A stretch of 64,000 bases of DNA. Source: Antitrichia curtipendula. Its lineage: Eukaryota; Streptophyta; Bryopsida; Hypnales; Leucodontaceae. The stretch lies in the NCBI GenBank assembly GCA_951230915.1, contig OX579637.1:31124001-31188000 (forward strand), read 5' to 3'. Both the position numbers and the translations under genes were made by a program. Below the pieces are notes generated by a model. That model searched no databases, was not told the origin of the DNA, and worked only from the letters and a program-made list of their open reading frames with translations. Shown piece by piece: positions 11,465-22,614 of this stretch. Every line of letters starts with the position of its first letter. The first letter of the stretch is position 1.

Positions 11465-11960
11465 TAGTTCTTTTGGTTATAATTTTAATTCACTTGAAAA
11501 ACATTCAATTGATTTTCTATTTTTTTTCCCCTTAATTTTCTAATGAATCATTTTTTTACGGAGTAATTCTATCTTAATTCACTACCCTATCAATTGATTT
11601 TTCTTTTTTTTTCTTTTTCTAATGAATTGTTTTTTTTATGGAATTCTATCTTAATTCACTTGAATATTAACAATTGATATCCCCTTTTTCTTTTCCTCTT
11701 TTCTAATGATTTTTTTTTGGATGGAATTCAAATTATTTATCTTAATTCACTTGATTAACAATTGATTTTCCTTCTATTTTTTTCTTTTCTAATGAATTCT
11801 GTTTTTTATGGAATGCTATCTTAACTCACTTGAATAACAAATGAATTGATTTTCCTTTTTTTTCCTTTTCTTATGAATTCTTTTTTAATGGAATTCTATC
11901 TTGGTTAACTTTGTGAATTTAATTGAATATTAACAATTGATTAACCATTTTTTATCCTTT
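11465..11960. repeat. Tandem repeat of about 85 bp, pyrimidine-rich
   Basis: Five to six diverged units read TTAATTCACTTGA, then AACAATTGATTTTCC, a T/C-rich tract, and TTTTCTAATGAATTC with TTTTTTATGGAATTCTATC. The order of words is constant while tract lengths vary. No coding potential. Confidence 0.8.
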
Positions 11961-12049
11961 CAGTTATGAAGTTTTTAATTTGTTTTCAAAATCGTGACGA
12001 TCTTAGTTCACTAGAATAGGCAATCTTATTATTCAGGAGCAATTAATCC

Positions 12050-12760
12050 AACTTACTACAATAATCTTTTCCACTTACTATAGTACGAAAGTGAAGGGCA
12101 TGGTAATTATTGCCCGCAATCCAATACTTCTCATCAATGAAATTTTATTAATCATCACTACAGCTTGCTTGAATGCTTTCTACTATACATCCGCCGTCTC
12201 TCCCCAAAACGCACAATATCCCACCTTCCTCTTCTCCTCTCGCTCCTTCCATCGTACGTGTATTTGCTGTAGTTGCTGGAGGCGCATTTTGGCAATTGTT
12301 CACAGGTGCGCGCGCGTCGTGGACGAACTACACTCCACCGGTGAAGGAAGCACTTATGTCTGCGATTAGGGGTCGGTTTTAGTGATTTGGTAGTGCCAGA
12401 GCCAAGCTTCAGTGCGGTTGTGTGAGTCGTGGGTGGACCGACGGATTGTGCTTCCAAGATGCATCGTGTGTGTGATTGCCCTCCGCCGGTGATGGAAGAG
12501 CTTGCGCTTGTCATTGGAGCTAGTCAATTTTCAGTCAATGGTGCTTGGAGCTTGGAAGCTTCAGTGTAGTAGGAAGATTACGCTTTTGGCGAGAACAAGT
12601 CTGCGTGGGACGAGTTGTGCGTTGGAAGGAGGCCGCAGTAGTACGAGTTGTGCGCCCGGAGGAGCTAGGTCGTAATAGGCTACGGGTTTTGTGCCGGGAC
12701 AAGTTCTGCTTTTCTACAACTAAGTGAGTGTGCGGGCCGTAGTCTGAATTTCAGGACAGG
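12050..12760 (+). other. GC-richer block, possible 5' exon
   Basis: This block is clearly GC-richer than its surroundings, with GCGCGCGTCG and several short frames such as one reading VRVFAVVAGGAFWQLFTGAR. A GTGAGT donor follows at about 12723. It could be the 5' untranslated or first exon of the hAT-like gene at 13.2 kb, but no frame is convincing and no family is recognised. Confidence 0.25.
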
Positions 12761-12864
12761 TGCGTGCTTGACAGACTAAAACATTGCACTATCTACTATT
12801 TTTTGAATACATGGTGAGATGTGTTGAAGAGCTATCATTGGTTTATTTGAGCCCAGCTATTGCG

Positions 12865-12975
12865 TTTGTCAAGTAGTTTGTGTGTGCTTAGTTTGACGTG
12901 TGTGCTCAGTTGATTTCAGTGTGTATCAAGTAGTTCGTGTGTGCTTAGTTCGTGTGTGCTTAGTTGATTTCTGTG
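12865..12975. repeat. Short tandem repeat GTGTGTGCTTAGTT
   Basis: Three to four imperfect copies of TCAAGTAGTT(T/C)GTGTGTGCTTAGTT(T/C) lie between the GC-rich block and the hAT-like fragment. Confidence 0.7.
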
Positions 12976-13181
12976 TAGGCTTGTAGTTAGAATGATTGAG
13001 TGTTAACTTTGGAGAGTAAACCTTACCTAGACTAAGTTGTGATTTAGGGTACTATTAGATCAGTATTTTGAATATATGAAGACAAGGGCACAACCTTCAG
13101 CTCTGATGAATTCTAGAGCTTCAATAATCTATTTGACTATAGTCACGAGCAAATCCACATAACAAATTTGAATGATAATTA

Positions 13182-13901
13182 GTGATGTTCTTTTTTGTTT
13201 TTCATGGTGAACAAATCCACGCCAAACACATGGGCGCCCTAATTGACCAAGATGCGTGGGTCATCTTACTTAATAAAGTGAAGGCCAAGTGCATTGGTAA
13301 GTCCTCTCTTCTATTTTGTAAGCAGTGCTACAATGCATTGGCATGTGAATTCAAACTTATTATTTGTTGTTTTCACGAACTTTTCACTTGTTGTATTAAT
13401 TTCTAACTGCACATTGGATTGGTATGCCACAAGTGTAGCAAAAATGTTGATTGAAGAACTTGATGATCGATTCCCTACCCAGCATATTATGAAAGCATTA
13501 AGCATTCTATATCCACAATATTGGTGTATGCCAAATGCAGAGGAGATGTTTGACAACCACCTCCACACTCTCATAGATACGTATAGGTATGAGAAGATAT
13601 TGGAGGAGGGTGAGAACAAGCTCTTGATTCCTCCTGTGATTGATTGGGAGGCCTGATATTCCAACATTTTCTTTTCAAAACATGCATGAAAAGCAACTCC
13701 CGCGTAGCCATGCTCCCACTTTACAATACAAATCCGCTAATTAAAGTTTGGAAAGTACTTGACAACAATCACATCTTGACTCAAAACTTTGGAGAGTTTT
13801 TGAAGCTCGTTGAAGTTGCAATCGTCCATGTTCTGGAGTCCGTGGAAGACAAACACCTCTTTTCCAGTGTGGGATTTCTGAAGAAATTAGCTACGTATTA
13901 A
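13182..13901 (+). pseudogene. hAT-like transposase C-terminal fragment
   Basis: The first exon reads HAKHMGALIDQDAWVILL and ends at ATTG|GTAAGT (13297). The acceptor is GTGTAG (13438), and the phase restores KCIAKMLIEELDDRFPTQH without a shift, which supports a 142-bp intron. The next exon contains IMKALSILYPQYW and IPPVIDWEA, then a frameshift near 13650 leads to MKSNSRVAMLPLYNTNPL and VHVLESVEDKHLFSSVGFLK. The last stretch fits the C-terminal dimerisation region of hAT-type transposases, where SxEDERxFSxLxFLK is usual; here the ERxF part reads KHLF. The N-terminal BED finger and most of the catalytic core are absent. Assignment is by motif memory. Confidence 0.5.
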
Positions 13902-14330
13902 CTTGGAGGAGCACATTCAGGTATTTGTGTAGGTGCATGTATATTATCAATGCTAGCATGTTCTTTGTTGTTTGAAGAGGTGATTGTGATTTTGTTATTG
14001 TCTTGGTTTTAGTCAATTTTTATTCCCTAATTGTGACATTGCAATTGAAGATGGCTTTTTTGCAAGTGATAAGTTGCTTATGCTAACCGCCAGTAAGTTA
14101 AAATCACCCAGACATTATGTGCATTGTATACTATGATAGCATATTAAGCTTATAAGTTCATGTCGCATTTAGAAGTGCATAATTTGTTTTGTTGTCTTTT
14201 TGAATATATGTAGAACATTGTCTTCACTACTCATCTTTTTTGCTTCACCAAGGTGCTTATTGTGGTATTGGAGGGTTTTTTAGGAGGGTATAGGTACATT
14301 GTCTAGGTAATTCAAGTGTTTGTCAAGGAG

Positions 14331-14632
14331 ACATTACAAGAATTTTCAGCCCTCAAAGGGGCTGCGAGTTTTGACCCCCCTGGGTGCAATTGCAGAAAAA
14401 ATTCAAATAAAAAATTATTTGATTTTGGATGCTGATGTGGCACTACTTGTGCCACATCAGCGCCATGTCAGACTTTTAAAATTTAAAATTTAAAAAAAAA
14501 TATTATTATTAGAAAAATAATAATTAATTTTTTTTTAATAAATTTTTTTTTTACTGTTCTGTAATTGCACCACAGGGGGGCCGAAAATCATCTGTTAACA
14601 GCCTCTTTGAGGGCTAAAACTTCTTGTAATGT
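14331..14632. mobile_element. 302-bp MITE with long imperfect TIRs
   Basis: The left end ACATTACAAGAATTTTCAG, continuing CCCTCAAAGGGGCTG, is matched in reverse complement at the right end (14599-14632). The match extends with gaps through a C5-6/G-rich block and GTGCAATTGCAG to about 75 bp per arm. A perfect hairpin, GCTGATGTGGCAC and its complement (14431-14461), sits in the middle, so the whole element can fold back. The terminus resembles the CACTACAAGAA end of CACTA elements with one change, but I found no matching target duplication, so the superfamily is open. Confidence 0.75.
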
Positions 14633-15214
14633 ATTTGGACGTTTCTAATGTCCATAATTTGTTTTCCTCAGTTCATTTAGAGATATGCAAAGTTCACTGG
14701 TGGAGGGCAATTTCTGAATTTGCATGTGTAGTATGTAATATATTGAAGCATTTTATAGGGACATCATTGCACATTAGTAATGTTTATTACTTTATGTGCT
14801 TAGTTTTTTTAGAAATTTCCTTATTGTAGGATTGAAGGATGCAAGTGCAGTTCACAAAAGAAGACCTGAATGCGAATGACTAGAAAACACTAGATCTTCC
14901 ACTTTTGCATTTTTATATTGCCATACTACAACATTGCAGTCCAATAATTTCCCCTAATGGATCCCACCTTTGTAGTCCTATTTTTCCATTTCATTGTCTT
15001 CTAGTGTTAGAAATTGTTAGAAAGGCTTTCCTCACGACACAAGGATCATCCAAATACCTCTAAGGCCAATAATGAAATTGTCAAATTATGCACCACATAT
15101 TACCAATCATCGGCATCCTAAAATCGCATACTCCAACATTGCATTGTCATAGTAACCTTGACTCCTAAAAAAGTATCATGTTCTCTTTCATTTGAAAAGT
15201 ATGAAAAATATGAA

Positions 15215-17090
15215 AAAAAACCCTTAGATGCCATAATGTGACTTTGGAGGAGAACAATGAAATTTTCAATGCCCTCCTCTTACCTACAAAGAAGACCACT
15301 CTAGCTATAGAGTCGACAAAACCACCACCAAAAATTGTGGCCTTACAAGATCCGGATGTTATGATCATGGTGCCTTGAAAGTTTGTTTAGAAAACTAGTA
15401 CTAGTAAGTAAGTTTCTAAATTCTTGAATTCTTTGTAAGCAAGTTATTTTTTATGTTTCATGAGTCTAACATTGTGTCATGTTTGTTTCCAGTTGTCATA
15501 GATTGTTGTTGGTAGATGCAATAATGAAGAAAATAATGAAGCCTTTTCTTGAATTGAGAAAAGTATTTTGATCTTCCAGTATATGTGGAGCAAATGGCAT
15601 CAATGTTTGTAAGGTTTGGTTGCTCTAAATCAAAATGGCATAGAAATATATATGCTTTGAATGTTTTAGAATTCATAGATGGATCAACATCCAATGGTAG
15701 AGAGATTTCAAAGTTATCTACTAATGAATATTCCACAATCAAGTCCATTGCGACTTAAACTCATGAAATTGGCATATCTTGTGAGTCAAACTATTGTGTG
15801 TTGATTTTCATTGTGAGTAGATTTGTGTATTTTATAGCTGTATCTTAGGTGAGATTTATTTCCCTTTACAATTTTGCTTTGTGTGATTTCAAACATAATC
15901 GAGTACAATTGGTTGGTGCAATGAAGGATTTTGAGAAAGGTTTGTATGTAACTTAAATTTTGTAAAAAATGAACTTGCATTTCTAGATAATCAAAATTAC
16001 CTATATCCTTGGTGATAGGTCCTTCATTCATTTATTTTCAAAAAAAAGCTTCCACTCATAGGCTCACATGCTAGAAACCCTTCTTTGTAGCCCATTGAAT
16101 TTTGCAAACTTGGAATTTTACCAATAGAGATGAACAAACTTTTGATTATAGTAAAGGTTATTTCAATGGCATTGATTCCACTTTTAAATGAAGTGGGACG
16201 TGAAGTAGCAAAATTCATTGAGAGGTGATTTGAAGATCTTTCTTTGATTGATTCAATATGTATACCAGCTTTTTTTCAGAGAGTATCTCTATTGCTGGCT
16301 TGTTGGCTTGCTTAGATTGTGTCTCAAGATTATTTTTGTTCATCCTACTAAATGTTTGATGCATGACTAACTGTAGACCATATCAAATATATACGGCTTA
16401 TAGGATATTTATCATGATTTTTGCCCATTTCTATCTTACAAAAAACAAAGATCAAGAATAATTTTTAGGCCAATGATCATGTTGTCGTCATTGAAATTGG
16501 TCAACTGAGCTAGGTAGGTGTTTTTTTGCCAATGTGACACATCTTAAAGCCTTTTGCAATAAATAATGGGATTTAAACTAATAGGCAACTAACCATCTAT
16601 GGCTTGGTTATCATGAAAGCATTTTTGTGTATTTATATATTTCTTTCAATGTGTTTCTATTGTCAAGATCAATATAGCACTAAAACTCATTTAATACCTA
16701 AATACTCAAAGTTAAAAAAACAAGAAGTCTACGTTGGGAACTAACAATTCATCATAGTAACTTCCAAAACACATTTCTATCATTCACACATTTGAGTATG
16801 ATTTCTCTTTTCTATTGATACATTATGATAACTTCTTCTGTGCTTCTTAAATGACTTATTTAACTTTTAGAGATATCCAATGCCTATTTAGAGGTTAATT
16901 TGTCATAAACATTGCTTGAATTCAAAAAAAAGTTTTGAATTAATTTAGATATTGATTTTCATTTTCATTTCTTGTATTCCAGCTACTTGCTGATTTTCTC
17001 TCTACTCTATTGGCAACAAGTCTTAGTAGAGGTGCAAATGGTTGGCCATATGTTGCATTTGACTTGGATCTTGAACACATGAAGGTATCT
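15215..17090 (+). other. Scattered coding-like stretches, probable decayed gene
   Basis: Several short + strand stretches look protein-like: EIFNALLLPTKKTTLAIEST and VALQDPDVMIMVP (about 15259-15378), VYVEQMASMFVRFG with SKWHRNIYALNVLEFIDG (about 15577-15700), GILPIEMNKLLIIVKV with MALIPLLNEVGREVAKFIE (about 16105-16225), and ADFLSTLLATSLSRG with WPYVAFDLDLEHM (about 16990-17083). They lie in order on one strand, as exons of a decayed gene would, but no family is recognised and splice sites were not resolved. Confidence 0.3.
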
Positions 17091-18246
17091 TTGTACTCTA
17101 TCATATTACTCTAGACTCTAGAGTACTTCGTGTCTAGTTCATATCTAGATATTACACTAAAATGTGGTACTTATTTCCTTTGTCTCAAAATAAAATCGTA
17201 GTACTCTTTCAATTCCCTACAAGAACCCATGTATTTATTTGAAGACAAAGGGAGTAAATTTTATTGGCATTTGGATTCATTTTATTTGAAGGCCAACAAA
17301 TGTTTATTTCATTTGAAGATGATCATTCAAGTTCTTTTCTATAGTATGTTTATGTGATTAAATAACCTTCTAATAGCTTTGATCTTTTAACATTTTGTGC
17401 AAGCAACATATAATTAGGATTTTCTAGTCTTATATAGAGATGGCTCTCAACTTGCAGTGCTACAAACAATAAGAATCTTGCAACCTAAAGTGGTTATGGT
17501 GATGTATAGAAGGCGAGAAAGTTAGTGCCATCAATATATTGTCTTTGTCAAGTATTTTTCCATAAATGAGGTTTCTTGACCCAAATTCAACTCAAATCAT
17601 TTGTTTCTTTGTAACTGATATTCTAGTCCTACGTTGATTAGTTAACGCCTGAAGACCAAAAATTCTAAGTTGTAAAATGACCAAATTAAAATTTTCAAAT
17701 TGTGAAAAAATGTGATTTCAATGAACACCGAATTAGACATTCTTGCACTTGACCAAGTGCAATGATCGTACGCAAAACTATTCACTGAAAAGTGATTTTC
17801 AAAAAATTGGGTACCCCCCATATTTTCAAGAACACCTCTTTTATGTTACATCATGCAATATTTCAATTTAGCATAGAAATTTTCTACAAAGGTGCACTTA
17901 AATTTATTTTTTTGATTTCGACCAATTGCCAATACATGCTTAAGTCATCTCAATCACTTTTTTATCTTTCATGTTCTAGTCTTCCAACAATGTATCCTAC
18001 AATTACATTATTATTATACCATTTTCATAGCAACATCACATGTACACCGTTAATCATTACAAGTGATGAAAGATTTCTTTAGAAAACCAAATTTAATATT
18101 GAAGGTTTGACAACTACCTTCACATTCCCAAAATACAAGTTCACACCAAACAAAAAGCGTTCACTCCAATATCCACACACATTTTATAAACTAACAAACA
18201 CTATTTGCATTCTCACACACCCTACACTACCATTGCAAGAACTGCA

Positions 18247-19598
18247 CTACGCTTGTTCTGATACTGCTTCATCCGGTGTCTCCAATACTTGTACAGATGA
18301 TTGTGTCAATTCTTCTCCTTCCCTTCCATCAACTGCCTCTGCTTCTTCAACCAAACTTGGTCCACCAACTTCACTCATTAAGACCGAAGTTGTGTACTGC
18401 AGCATCCTGTCCACCATAGCACTCGCCACAGGCGTTGACACTCCTTCCGATAAAGTTGGCGATAAGGTAGGACCTTCTAAGATAGAAACTTGGCGGTGGA
18501 ACACGTACTGTCCTTCTTGACCGGTCCGAGTATATCGTATGTGTTCTCTATCATAGAAATATCCATCTTCACTGGATACCAAATTCATGGAGTCCAACAT
18601 GCTGAATGCAGATAACACTGACATAAGTTGCATTAATGCTGATATACCTTCAATTTCTCTCACGCCAACTCCAACATCTTCCGCTTCTACATTCTCCACA
18701 TAATCAGTATTTTTTGTTGAAACATAATCAGGATCTTCTTCCATTTCCATCGAGTCCGTTCCATCCCCGCGCACTTCATCCATGGCACTGGTGTTTGCTG
18801 AATCTAAACTTCGACCACCACTAGGTAAATCATTTGAGTGCGTTCTCTCGGACTTTGTATCACCGGATGAGGCTCCCAAATCAATTGCAGTCTGCTTGCC
18901 CTTCCGCTTATCCCGTACAGACACTTGAAATCTCGCTCGTTCCTTTGATGACTCCCTCAATGGTCGCAAGACCCTTTTTGACCTACCACGTGGTAGTCTC
19001 ACATTCGCTTCAGGAAGACTTCGATTAGGTGATTCGTTTGTTGTATTCAACACTTGCAAAAACTTGCGTTTGGCTGTTGTACTCACACTATTGACCATCG
19101 CCATTTTATCCCCGTACACCAACTGCAATGTGTTGTATACAAATTGCGTTCGAGCCGTTGCTCCTTCCATAATTATAATTTCATTGCCCACGAATCCAGT
19201 CTCTAAAATCACCGGCACTGCCATAGTGATGCCCAATGTCACCAGTCCCCAGTTCCGTGGCAGATACATCTGCACCATCTTCTTCAATTCCGTTGGGGTC
19301 CTCTCCAACTTATCCTCTGCTCGAGGCATGACTTCTACACTTCAAGAGTCTTGAAATACCACATCCAAATTGTCTGCACCGTTTGGAAGGTTCTCCATGG
19401 GCCCATTCTCCTCGGGATATTGCATAATGATGACAATGTTGCGTACAGGTTGAACTCCACGCTTTCGTTCTTCACCATGACGTAGATCATATACATCTGA
19501 AGACACAGTATGACGCTTAAATATCCAAGAACCCTCTAATACGTGACAACCCTGTGGCAATGCCATCCTAGATTGCATTTCCTCATCGAAATACACGC
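18247..19598 (-). pseudogene. 18-22.6 kb gene segment: C-terminal block
   Basis: After the acceptor TTCGACAG, the frame reads GVYFDEEMQSRMALPQGCHV, GSWIFKRHTVSSDVYDLRHG and NIVIIMQYPEENGP. A TGA (19342, TCTTGAAGT, from CGA) is followed in frame by MPRAEDKLERTPTELKKMVQ, then VPVILETGFVGNEIIIMEGA and TQFVYNTLQLVYGDK. The tail (18247-18900) is acidic and Ser/Thr-rich. The VILExGFxGNE run loosely recalls the glycine motif of methyltransferases, but I cannot support that assignment. Confidence 0.45.
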
Positions 19599-19634
19599 CT
19601 GTCGAAAAAAGGAACACAGCATTCCATCGTAAAA

Positions 19635-20037
19635 TCAAAAACATTCAATTATGAAGTTGTTGCATAACCTTACTATAGTCTTTGTTTGACCATTCCACTT
19701 CCTCCCCTTCCAAACCTCCCCGTCTACAATCAAAAATTCATAAACACGGTTTTCCAAGTTCAATGTACTCATCCCTGAAGAACCTTTTTCTACACCTAAT
19801 GTGTAGTAATGTTTCATGGTCTTTGTGTTGGACTCCAAAGAGGGAAATTTGCCAATTCCATCGAGCATTGGATACGACTTCCACGTCCCGACCATAGCCC
19901 GCATATCCTTTGCGACCTGCTCGGATATCTACAAAGTGCTGCCATACAAATGCTGAAATGAGTTTCTCAAAATTGCTCAACATTTGAACCGTCTTCACTA
20001 CAAGCGAACATCTTAAGTTCTTGGCATCAATATCCAA
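19635..20037 (-). pseudogene. 18-22.6 kb gene segment: frameshift and intron
   Basis: The first frame carries LSNFEKLISAFVWQHFVDI. Just after this a 1-bp shift (near 19930) is needed to reach ISEQVAKDMRAMVGTWKSYP, then LDGIGKFPSLESNTKTMKHY and LNLENRVYEFLIVDGEVWKG. The second frame ends at the donor TATA|GTAAGG (19673). Because both flanking stretches are protein-like and the shift has no plausible GT..AG intron, a real indel is the simplest reading. Confidence 0.5.
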
Positions 20038-20058
20038 TGTCTTCCCTATTAGAATGAA

Positions 20059-20583
20059 TTATCTCCCACGCGAATCTCCGTACTCTCTTGCATCTATGGC
20101 AAAGAAATCCTGTACAGATGGTGGATTTTCATCTCTTGCTTGTACCATCAAGAAACAAACTTGATTTCTAACAACATCCTTCCGTTGTAAACGATCCACT
20201 GCATATGCTACTGTGCCTTTCGATGGGTTTGGAGAAGCAATACTATTGAAATAGTAACGTTGTGATTCTCGCTTCCCTCCTACCACATCTTTGGCAGCCA
20301 TTTGCTTGACCACACGTAAATAATTCTCTGTTGAAATCCTGCTCAAAGGTTTGAACCAAGTCTTCTCCATCCTCTTCCTCTTCAAGCTTGCATCCACAGT
20401 GACATCAAGATTTTGCTCCTTTGCCATCTTCTTCCACCTCATCTCCACCTTCTTGCTGAAAAATAATTTGCCCTCCTCATAGTCTTTGCAAAACTGCAAA
20501 ATAGCCTTGTACAATTCCTCGTTTTCGTTCCAAGCATGATGTGTGAAATCAATCATTTTTTTGGACAAATTTTCTAGCGACAT
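20059..20583 (-). pseudogene. 18-22.6 kb gene segment: helical basic block
   Basis: 174 codons in the same frame: ENLSKKMIDFTHHAWNENEE, then FSKKVEMRWKKMAKEQNLDV and DVVRNQVCFLMVQARDENPP. It is Lys-rich and mostly helical in character. It ends DSRGR-TAA and continues in frame with FILIGKTLDIDAKNLRC. No family recognised. Confidence 0.45.
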
Positions 20584-20604
20584 GTGCTTTGGTAAATCTT
20601 GGCT

Positions 20605-21228
20605 TCAATGTAACGCACTCGCCGCCATTATCAATGCCTTGGCTCTATGTGCATCATCAGATCGAATTGTTACACTTGGACTTCCACATGCTTTCCAAAT
20701 GTCACGCAACTTGATTAGATTCTCGTAATGTGTTGTGAAGAACTTGAGATCGAACTCCCTTGCATTTAAGTTGACTAATGCTTCAATGTAGAACTGTAGG
20801 TTGTTATACACCACAAACTTTGCTCTTCGTCTTTCAAATTGCGCATAGTACTCTGTATCAGACAAGTTACCTTCTCTCCTTTCCCATTGTGCTTGTTTAC
20901 ATGCACCAACAATGTGTTGTCCGTCAACTGGCTCCCACACAATATTGTCTTCTAGCCATCGCTTTCTAACCGCAGCATTTGATATAGATGGATCAGCTTG
21001 ACAATGCTTCAGAAAAGCGGCTTCAAATTCTCGTGCCGCACCTTCTTGATTGAAAGGAACCTCCACCATCTCTGTCTCACCCTGCAAATCCGGATTCCTA
21101 TAGCGATAAGCAATGGGACGAAGTGTTATTGCACTAACTTCATAAGCTTCCGATCGCCTTAGGCGCTCATACATTTCATGCACTTGCCATTCCATTAGCA
21201 CTTTGTGATTTGTCTCCGCATTCTTCAC
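20605..21228 (-). pseudogene. 18-22.6 kb gene segment: ParB/Srx-like block
   Basis: 207 codons in the same frame. VDGQH is encoded at 20914-20928, preceded by AVRKRWLEDNIVWEP and followed about 37 residues later by AKFVVYNNLQFYIEALVNLN. Known ParB/Srx-like proteins show an N-terminal I-x-L-x-x-I..NP, a DGxHR..AA box, and a hydrophobic strand ending near LN. Here the box Arg is Ile (DGQHI), so nuclease or CTPase-type activity cannot be assumed. The closing TGA (20605) lies in CATTGAAGC and fits CGA to TGA. Confidence 0.4.
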
Positions 21229-21273
21229 GCTGCGAATGTTATTGATGTCTGCATTAAAAAACTCAATGTGCCC

Positions 21274-21921
21274 CTATATATACCCCGCTTTGTATTCACT
21301 CTCCGTTGAAAATACCACAAGGGCTTTGGGAACACTTTTTAACAATGCCCAGGTAGGTATCTGCTCCGGCTCCCCCTCTGAAGAATCATCATCAAAAACT
21401 GCTTCTTGCCCATCATTTCCTTGTGAAGGACGTTCTTGTCTAGCAGCTATTTGACGACGTGTTTGAGCTACAGTTTGTCTTGGAACCCTTCTCTCCTCTG
21501 TTGGCCCCGTTTCAAGAGTGCGATGGTATTCCTGACCTTTTGAGACCTCTTCCTGTTCAAGATGACGTTGCATTTGAGTTCTCCCACGTCCTCTACCAAC
21601 AACCCGTTTTGTTGCAACGCCAGATCCTTGAGCCTCCATATTGGCAACTACAACACATGACCTATATATTTGTTTACATGAGGCCACTCTTGGACGTCTC
21701 GACCCTGATCCAACCTCTGTAACTATTGTTGGAGCTCTAACTTCACCTTTGTTTTCAAGCTCTTGGAACACTACTTCTGGATTTGATACGGGGGGGCCAG
21801 ATGTAGTCTGCATAGGTTGCAAAGATTCCACTCCAACTTCCACCTCCACTGATGGTGGCATAATCGGGGCGCTCTCTTGTACTAATACTTCTTCATGCCT
21901 CTCAACTTCAGTATCTCCCAT
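21274..21921 (-). pseudogene. 18-22.6 kb gene segment: low-complexity linker
   Basis: 215 codons in the same frame. It is rich in Glu, Val, Pro and Gln with a basic GRGRGRTQMQRH patch and an acidic FDDDSSEGEPEQIP patch, typical of a disordered linker. It ends in TATATATAG and is followed in frame by GHIEFFNADINNIRSVKNAE. Confidence 0.5.
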
Positions 21922-21960
21922 GGGCTCAACAACAACATTGGATGGTGCAGACTGCAGACG

Positions 21961-22614
21961 CTAACGTGGAGTTCTTTGCCTTTCAGAGACTTCCTCCTCC
22001 TCTGCAAGGCTTGCTACTCCCGCTTCAACAGCAGCTTGCTTCCGATTTCGTTTGTTCAAAGGAACCCAATTCTCATTTACCAATACAGCTGCATCTCGAT
22101 AAACTTCATTTGTGTCTTCAGGGTCTCTAGAAAGAGGACGCTCAAAGGCAACGTCAAGATTCTTTATCTGTATATTTTCATGACTCCGAATCTCTCTATA
22201 CCGAATGCGTGTGACGTGCAACTGTTGAGGGGTCATGTCCATGAACTTATGAACTGATGCTTCTCTGCTTACCCATAGTTCTTTAGGCACATTCTTCCAA
22301 GACTTTGCCAAGGTCTTCAAGCCATGCATTGGAGAAAGTACTAGAAGAAGCTCCGGTGGAATTGGAGCCATCATGAGTGTCTTCTTCAATTTGTACTTCT
22401 CTAGTGCCATTTCCGTATTACTCACTGATATTGTCAATCCTCCATCTGCAGTGCCAGTGAAGCCTTCAATAACTCCAAATGAGGTCCCCATTGCAGCCCA
22501 GTAATGCCCCTCCTCGATTAGAAAATCCATGACCCACAAAAATGACTTCTCCGTTCTGTCTGATGTGATCCACCATCCATGCTCCAACCACTTCGAATGA
22601 ACCTTTGGTGCCAT
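21961..22614 (-). pseudogene. 18-22.6 kb gene segment: N-terminal block
   Basis: 217 codons from an ATG preceded by TTTTTAG|GTCATC, which could be a splice acceptor of a 5'UTR intron. Trp-rich start (KWLEHGWWITSDRTEK), then GHYWAAMGTSFGVIEGFTG and MAPIPPELLLVLSPMHGLK. It ends RTPR-TAG and continues in frame as RLQSAPSNVVVEP, so the TAG is likely a mutated CAG or similar codon. Confidence 0.55.

Larger units (their letters stand above)
18247..22614 (-). pseudogene. Large decayed ORF with ParB/Srx-like VDGQH motif
   Basis: The ATG at 22614 opens a frame that stays in phase over about 2.7 kb and is interrupted by TAG 21961, TAG 21274, TGA 20605 and TAA 20059. A frameshift near 19930 follows. 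A 75-bp intron (19673-19599, GTAAGG..CGACAG) returns the sequence to the first frame, which runs through TGA 19342 to TAG 18247. Total coding length is about 1,430 codons. The N-terminal block has KWLEHGWWITSD and HYWAAMGTSFGVIEGF. A low-complexity acidic/Gln-rich linker (about 22000-21330) follows. Then comes a block with ITLRPIAYRYRNPD, IVWEPVDGQHIVGACKQA and AKFVVYNN..NLNAREF, which resembles the ParB/sulfiredoxin-like fold, where DGxHR..AA precedes a strand and a terminal LN. The C-terminal part has VILETGFVGNEIIIMEG and an acidic Ser-rich tail. No named family was recognised with certainty. The large number of stops argues that this copy is dead. Confidence 0.7.

Noticed and set aside
17726..17760. 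Helitron 3' end (hairpin followed by CTAA)
   Set aside because: TTGCACTTG/CAAGTGCAA followed by GAATGTCTAA-T looks Helitron-like, but similarity between the two elements continues past CTAA to GTGTT, so the boundary is not there.
19130..19220. Methyltransferase glycine motif in VILETGFVGNEIIIMEG
   Set aside because: The similarity is loose, no matching DPPY-type motif was found at the expected distance, and NPPS near 20130 lies in the wrong context.
18247..22614. Reassigned stop codons or programmed readthrough
   Set aside because: All three stop types occur inside the frames, a frameshift is also present, and neighbouring genes such as the WRC gene use normal stops. Decay explains this better.
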